Of a stretch of 64,000 nt of DNA, positions 59,585 to 64,000 are shown in pieces. Both the position numbers and the translations under genes were made by a program. The notes beneath the pieces were generated by a model. It saw only the letters and a program-made list of their open reading frames with translations. It was not told the DNA's origin and searched no databases. This DNA comes from Paulownia fortunei (lineage: Eukaryota > Streptophyta > Magnoliopsida > Lamiales > Paulowniaceae), in the NCBI GenBank assembly GCA_019321725.1, contig CM033113.1, positions 14,508,001-14,572,000 of the forward strand. Direction: 5' to 3'. The number at the start of each line of letters is the position of its first letter. Position 1 is the stretch's first letter.

Positions 59585-60130
59585 TATCCCCTTTGTGATT
59601 GTCAAGCAATCAAAAGTTATATGAAAATGCTATAAGGTATACAAAAGGATACCATGATGCCTCAAGTTTGAGGAATAGCAGTGTATTATCGCAACATGAA
59701 AATTCTTATTTCAACAAGCAAAGCCTCCAACTAAAAATTTCATGTGGGCCAGTTTAGTGTACTTATTCTCTAACAGCACCTGCATACATGCTCTTGCATC
59801 TCTATGCCAATACCAATGGAATATGATATCCTCGTCTTATGTGCATGCATTGTATTCATGAGTCTTATTTGTCTATTTGATATCCTGTCTCAAAAAGTCC
59901 TTGACCCGAAACTCATTTAAGACCAAAGTCTTAGAGATATGTTCCATGATCGCCATTATATGTGTGACCATGCTTTGTAGCTAAATATGGTCTATGGACT
60001 TTATCTGATTGTCTACGTGTAATCAAGATAAATAAATGCCTATAAATTAATACATATCGAATAAGATTATCAATTTCAAGAATAGAAGAGTGGCTATTAA
60101 TTGGCACACTGAGCACTACTCTATCAATCT
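59585..60130 (-). mobile_element. Copia 3' noncoding region
   Basis: Minus-strand homologue of 1-437; it ends in CACTACTCTATCAATC next to the RNase H remnant. Confidence 0.7.
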
Positions 60131-60468
60131 CCCACTTGCCCTATAGCCAATTACTCAGTATTTTAGGCCAATCTTCTAAAGATGTCTTTCGAATACTATT
60201 TGTGCTATGTTAATGGATCTACTAGATTTTCTACCTAGGCTATTTTCTCCACTATTGAGTCGCTTATATGAATGATTACTCTAATCATATGATATCACCT
60301 CATATTGTGATTGGATATATGATGACATCCTGGCGCTTTTGCTTGCATAACAGCCCTATTGATATCATAGTAGACTTTTACTGGATTAACATAGCCAAAA
60401 CTACTTCCAACCCTTTGGAAGAGGTTACTCATCCACACACATTCCTTTGCAACATCTCATGCAGCGAT
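60131..60468 (-). pseudogene. Copia RNase H remnant
   Basis: The nucleotide sequence parallels 55446-55790 and 42721-43060, with AGCCAATTACTCAGTATTTT at the pol end and decayed codons for the RNase H core. It is cut by an LTR at 60469. Confidence 0.6.
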
Positions 60469-61992
60469 TGTTAAGTTAGTTATAACTACAGGATATGTGT
60501 AATATAAATTAAAAATAAACACATGCAACAATAATTATTCCATCACCCTTAGTTTGAAGCGATTCTAATGATGCGTGTTTTTGATAGTTTTACAAAAATA
60601 AAAAATAAACTCTTGAATTTTTACCTTTGATGGTTTTTGTAGGGTGTGTAGCAATCAATTGCTATCAATCACTCTTGAAAAGGTTCACAAGGGATGCAAT
60701 TGTCTCCCTTCTAAAGATAGTCCGCATGTTTGGACTAGAACACAAAATTAAAAATTTCGCTAATGATTTTTAATTTTTTTAATTTAATTTGGAATGCTTT
60801 TGTGTGTATTAATTATTAATCCAACTTGTAGAAATAAGAATTCAATACACAGAATAATCAAAGAGGATTTTTTATTATCTTGGATGAGGCTTTTGGAAGA
60901 GAGAAAAGTGTTAAGAATGAGAAACATTATTTTCTCTTAATAAAATAAAGTGGCCAAAAATTGGGATAGACACATCCCTCAAATTTTCTATGGCTGAAAA
61001 TTATCCCATAATTTCCATCATTTTCCTATTTTTTCATGTGTTGAAATTAGTGATTTTGGAATAGTCACACTCTCCAAAAAAAAATCAATTCAATGAACCT
61101 ATCTCCATAGAATGAATGTGACTTATTTTCTAGACTTCTACAGGCCACAAAATCAGTGCCCTCTCTCTCTTCTTGATTGTGACTCTTCCAATATGATCTA
61201 ATATCTCTAATTATCTTCATAAGATAATTAACAAGAAAATCATATTATCTTATTTTTAATTTTTTCCAATAATTCAAATGGGTATTTAAATATAAAGTCA
61301 CTTTAATTTTTGGGTTTTGGACTTTTACAAAATCCATTAATTAATCAAATTAATCAAATTTTGCCAACTCTAATTAATTGAGCCAATTAATTAATTACTA
61401 CACTTCAATTGGGTTTTCTAATCTTATTAGGTTCAATTAAATAATCTCTTTATTTAATTAAATAATTAATTCAACCTATTGAATTAATTTAAGCCCTAAA
61501 TTAATCTCCATTAATTAAATAAATTTAACTAATTGGATTAATTCCTAGATTAGAAATGTTCCACTCCAAATTTGTGTGTGGGCTTACAATATTTGCAACT
61601 TATGAATAATAATTATTCTGATGAATTAATTCAATTAATTAATCCACTTGGAATTAACTCCTTAATTTTAAAAATCTCACTATCCATGAAAACATCTAAC
61701 AAGTAATAATGGCTAACTAGTCTTAAGAGAAATAATAAGTAAACATATTTTAGTTGTGAGTCCCATACACGTACGGTCCTTCTGACAACTAATCTCCCGA
61801 TTGAATTTAGGGCATGGATTACAATTTAAAATCTTTAATAATTCAATAACTGTGATCCCATTTCAAGTTTCAATGATTTATGATGGATAAAAATTCATCC
61901 TAACTTGGCCAATATTTTGAATCACAAATATAAAAATATTTTCTTGTTAAAAAGATAAGTGTCAAATTGTAATTTCCAATTCTCTCCTACAT
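60469..61992 (-). repeat. Second copia LTR, minus strand
   Basis: The low end TGTTAAGTTAGTT is a degraded form of TGTTGGGTTCG. The body matches 57916-59584 and 438-2043. The high end near 61992 lacks a clear TGTTGG start. It appears to have inserted into, or recombined with, the copia RNase H region. Confidence 0.7.
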
Positions 61993-62400
61993 AGCCAGTA
62001 ATAAGCATTATCGAATTATGGCATACAAATAGCATGATTGCATGAACATGAATAATTATTACTATATGCTACAGTTATGTTTTAACATGCATTAGTACAT
62101 AAAATATGAGATCAAACTTTTATTTCTTGATTTAACATATTCCTTAAGTGCATTTTTGCGATGAAAAGCTCTGTATCTCGATTAAGGAAGATTGATGTGT
62201 TGAATGGTCATAAAATGAATTATTCGTATTGATCTATACTTGTTACATTCTAAAGTGATTAATGGCCTAAATATTTGCTTGAAATATGTTACATTTGGCT
62301 AAAAACTAAAAGTATGCAAAATGGTGCAATTTGATTGGTTGGTTAAGTAGGTTGTATGAAACCATTTTAAACCGCATTGCACTTGATTATAATACCAAAG
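61993..62400. other. Unassigned A+T-rich sequence
   Basis: No frame, repeat or retroelement motif was recognised here. Confidence 0.4.
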
Positions 62401-64000
62401 AATCAATTTTTGTCATCTCCCTAGCCCATAAACGTGGCTCTTTGCATGAGGACACCAAGCATGAATCAACCAATCATCACCCTCCACTTATCTTTCTTTG
62501 AAATGTCAAACAAGTCATTTTTAGCCATGTTTTCTTGTGGAAGCACCTAAAAAACGACCAGCCCTTCTTCTCCAAGTTTCTCCCAACTTTCTACACTCTC
62601 ATACTCACAAAAATTGAATTCAATCCATAGGAATCCATAAAACACAAACTAGAACAAGTTTCTACACTTTTAAATTTGAAAACCGTTGGTTTTGAAGCTT
62701 AATTCCAACTTAATCAAGGTATATTCTTTTTCAATGTTTCTTATGATGAATTTATAGTATCTTAGATGGTTACATATTTTGGTATATTTTTGTATGAATG
62801 AAAACTCAAGCGGCATAGACTTGAAGCCAAAACTAAGTTAGTTATGCTAGTTTTTAGCAAAATTGATAGTCTTGTGAAATATGCTTAATTTACTTGTTCT
62901 TATTGATGTTGTAATGTTTATATTATGTTTGAAAGTTTCTATGAATGATTGTGAATAATAGCAATTAGTTTGCTTAATTGATGGTTAGAATCAATTCTAA
63001 GTCAGAATCAAGTTCACCCCATGTTAATTTGGATATTTTGAGATTGTGTTCAAGGTTTGAGGGCTGTCCTAATAGTAATTTAATGACTACCCTAATTTTT
63101 TATTATCTTGAATTATTAGTAAATATGGAGCATGTATTTTTTTTAAAGTAATGTAATTGATATTGAATTGTTTATAAAAAATTAAAAAGTGTATATGATT
63201 TTAATTAGAATAGATTATGTGATTTATTAAAAGGATATTGAAAGGTGTAATAATTTGATTATGTTAGACCTTTACACATCCCATCTTCCAAAGAGATTGA
63301 CCTTTTCACTTTGCAAAAAGTGGACTTGAGGTAAGTTGAAACTGTCATTTATTGTATCATAAAAATCATATAATGTTATTCGTGTTTTAATGTGATTGTC
63401 ATTATTTGTCAAATGATGTAATGTTTGATACATTTATGATTCATGAACCATGATACTATTATGAATATAATGAGATTTTTGAAAAGGAAGTATGATACTT
63501 GATTGATGGTCGGGTAGACAAGGGATGCGAGAGGGACCGACGGACCAAACAAATAATGATAAATACTTGAGGTTGAAAAATCAGTATAAGAAAGCCATAA
63601 TGAATGAGACAAAATACGGCTAATACCTGAGGTTGAAAGATCAAGTATGGAAATCTCATATTATTTCTCTTATTGGCCAATCATTATAAACAGGTTCCAA
63701 AAACCGCAGTTTATCGCTATTAGTTAGGTATCACACTTCAAGGGCCCTAGAGAATGATTTATGAAAGAAAGTTATTAAATTGAACAATGCATTTAATCAT
63801 TTATGTAATTTGCATGTACACTATTTGTCATTACATCAGTTTCACCTTACTGAGCCTTTAGCTCATTATATTCATGTGATGCAGGTGGAAATGTACAGGT
63901 CTAGAGGTTGACTAAGTCTAAAAAATAGCCAGACAGAGATTTGTTCATATGCCATGCTTCGAGCTATTTTGTAACATATTTTAAAAACTCTGTTTTGTTT
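62401..64000 (+). repeat. Probable divergent Tekay/Del-like LTR (partial)
   Basis: 63850-63900 has CTTACTGAGCCTTTAGCTCA followed by ATG(T/C)(A/G)ATGCAGGTG, the same arrangement as CTGAGTATTAGCTCA and GCATTGTAGGT in the Tekay/Del LTRs at 9770 and 33915. Two tandem-like units with GAGGTTGAAA lie at about 63566 and 63632. Neither end is visible. Confidence 0.4.

Overview
This is plant nuclear DNA, most likely from a flowering plant and probably a eudicot. It is strongly A+T-rich and made almost entirely of old, broken, nested retrotransposons. The diagnostic families are Ty3/gypsy elements of the Athila and Tekay/Del (chromovirus) types, Ty1/copia elements, plant L1-type LINEs with a C-terminal RNase H, and one tRNA-derived SINE. 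I found no intact host gene, no rRNA or tRNA gene and no CRISPR array. Every long reading frame that can be recognised is a retroelement fragment. The one exception is a host-derived LOG-like (cytokinin-activating phosphoribohydrolase) sequence carried inside Athila-like elements.

Layout. 1-2043: 3' end of a copia element and its LTR. 2044-11832: a reverse Tekay/Del-like element (3' LTR, decayed pol, tRNA-iMet primer site, cut 5' LTR), with a related solo LTR at 7306-10184. 11833-20472: Athila-like element A on the plus strand (gag split by a SINE, protease, start of RT, unknown ORF remnant 'X', LOG-like pseudogene, long 3' noncoding part, LTR). 20473-22740: pieces of a Tekay LTR, a copia 3' region and a LINE. 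22741-34743: Athila-like element B on the minus strand (5' LTR, gag, protease, RT-RNase H, integrase, ORF X, start of LOG). B is interrupted by a copia gag-protease piece and, inside its LTR, by two solo LTRs with perfect 5-bp target-site duplications. 34744-38965: two LINEs. 38966-41354: copia and Tekay LTR pieces. 41355-47690: a LINE 3' end and copia element C, itself split by a Tekay LTR. 47691-51279: a LINE. 51280-53113: a Tekay LTR. 53114-54954: an A+T-rich stretch with internal direct repeats. 54955-57660: a LINE tail and two copia pol fragments. 57661-61992: copia LTRs and their 3' region. 61993-64000: probably a divergent Tekay-like LTR.

The main point of interest is the LOG-like domain. 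It occurs twice, on opposite strands, each time downstream of pol and of the same unknown ORF, where Athila elements usually carry an env-like gene. The fuller copy has no introns, unlike typical plant LOG genes. This suggests that an LTR retrotransposon family captured a processed LOG transcript and multiplied with it. Both copies here are disabled. All similarity statements come from reading the sequence by eye; no alignment or database search was run.
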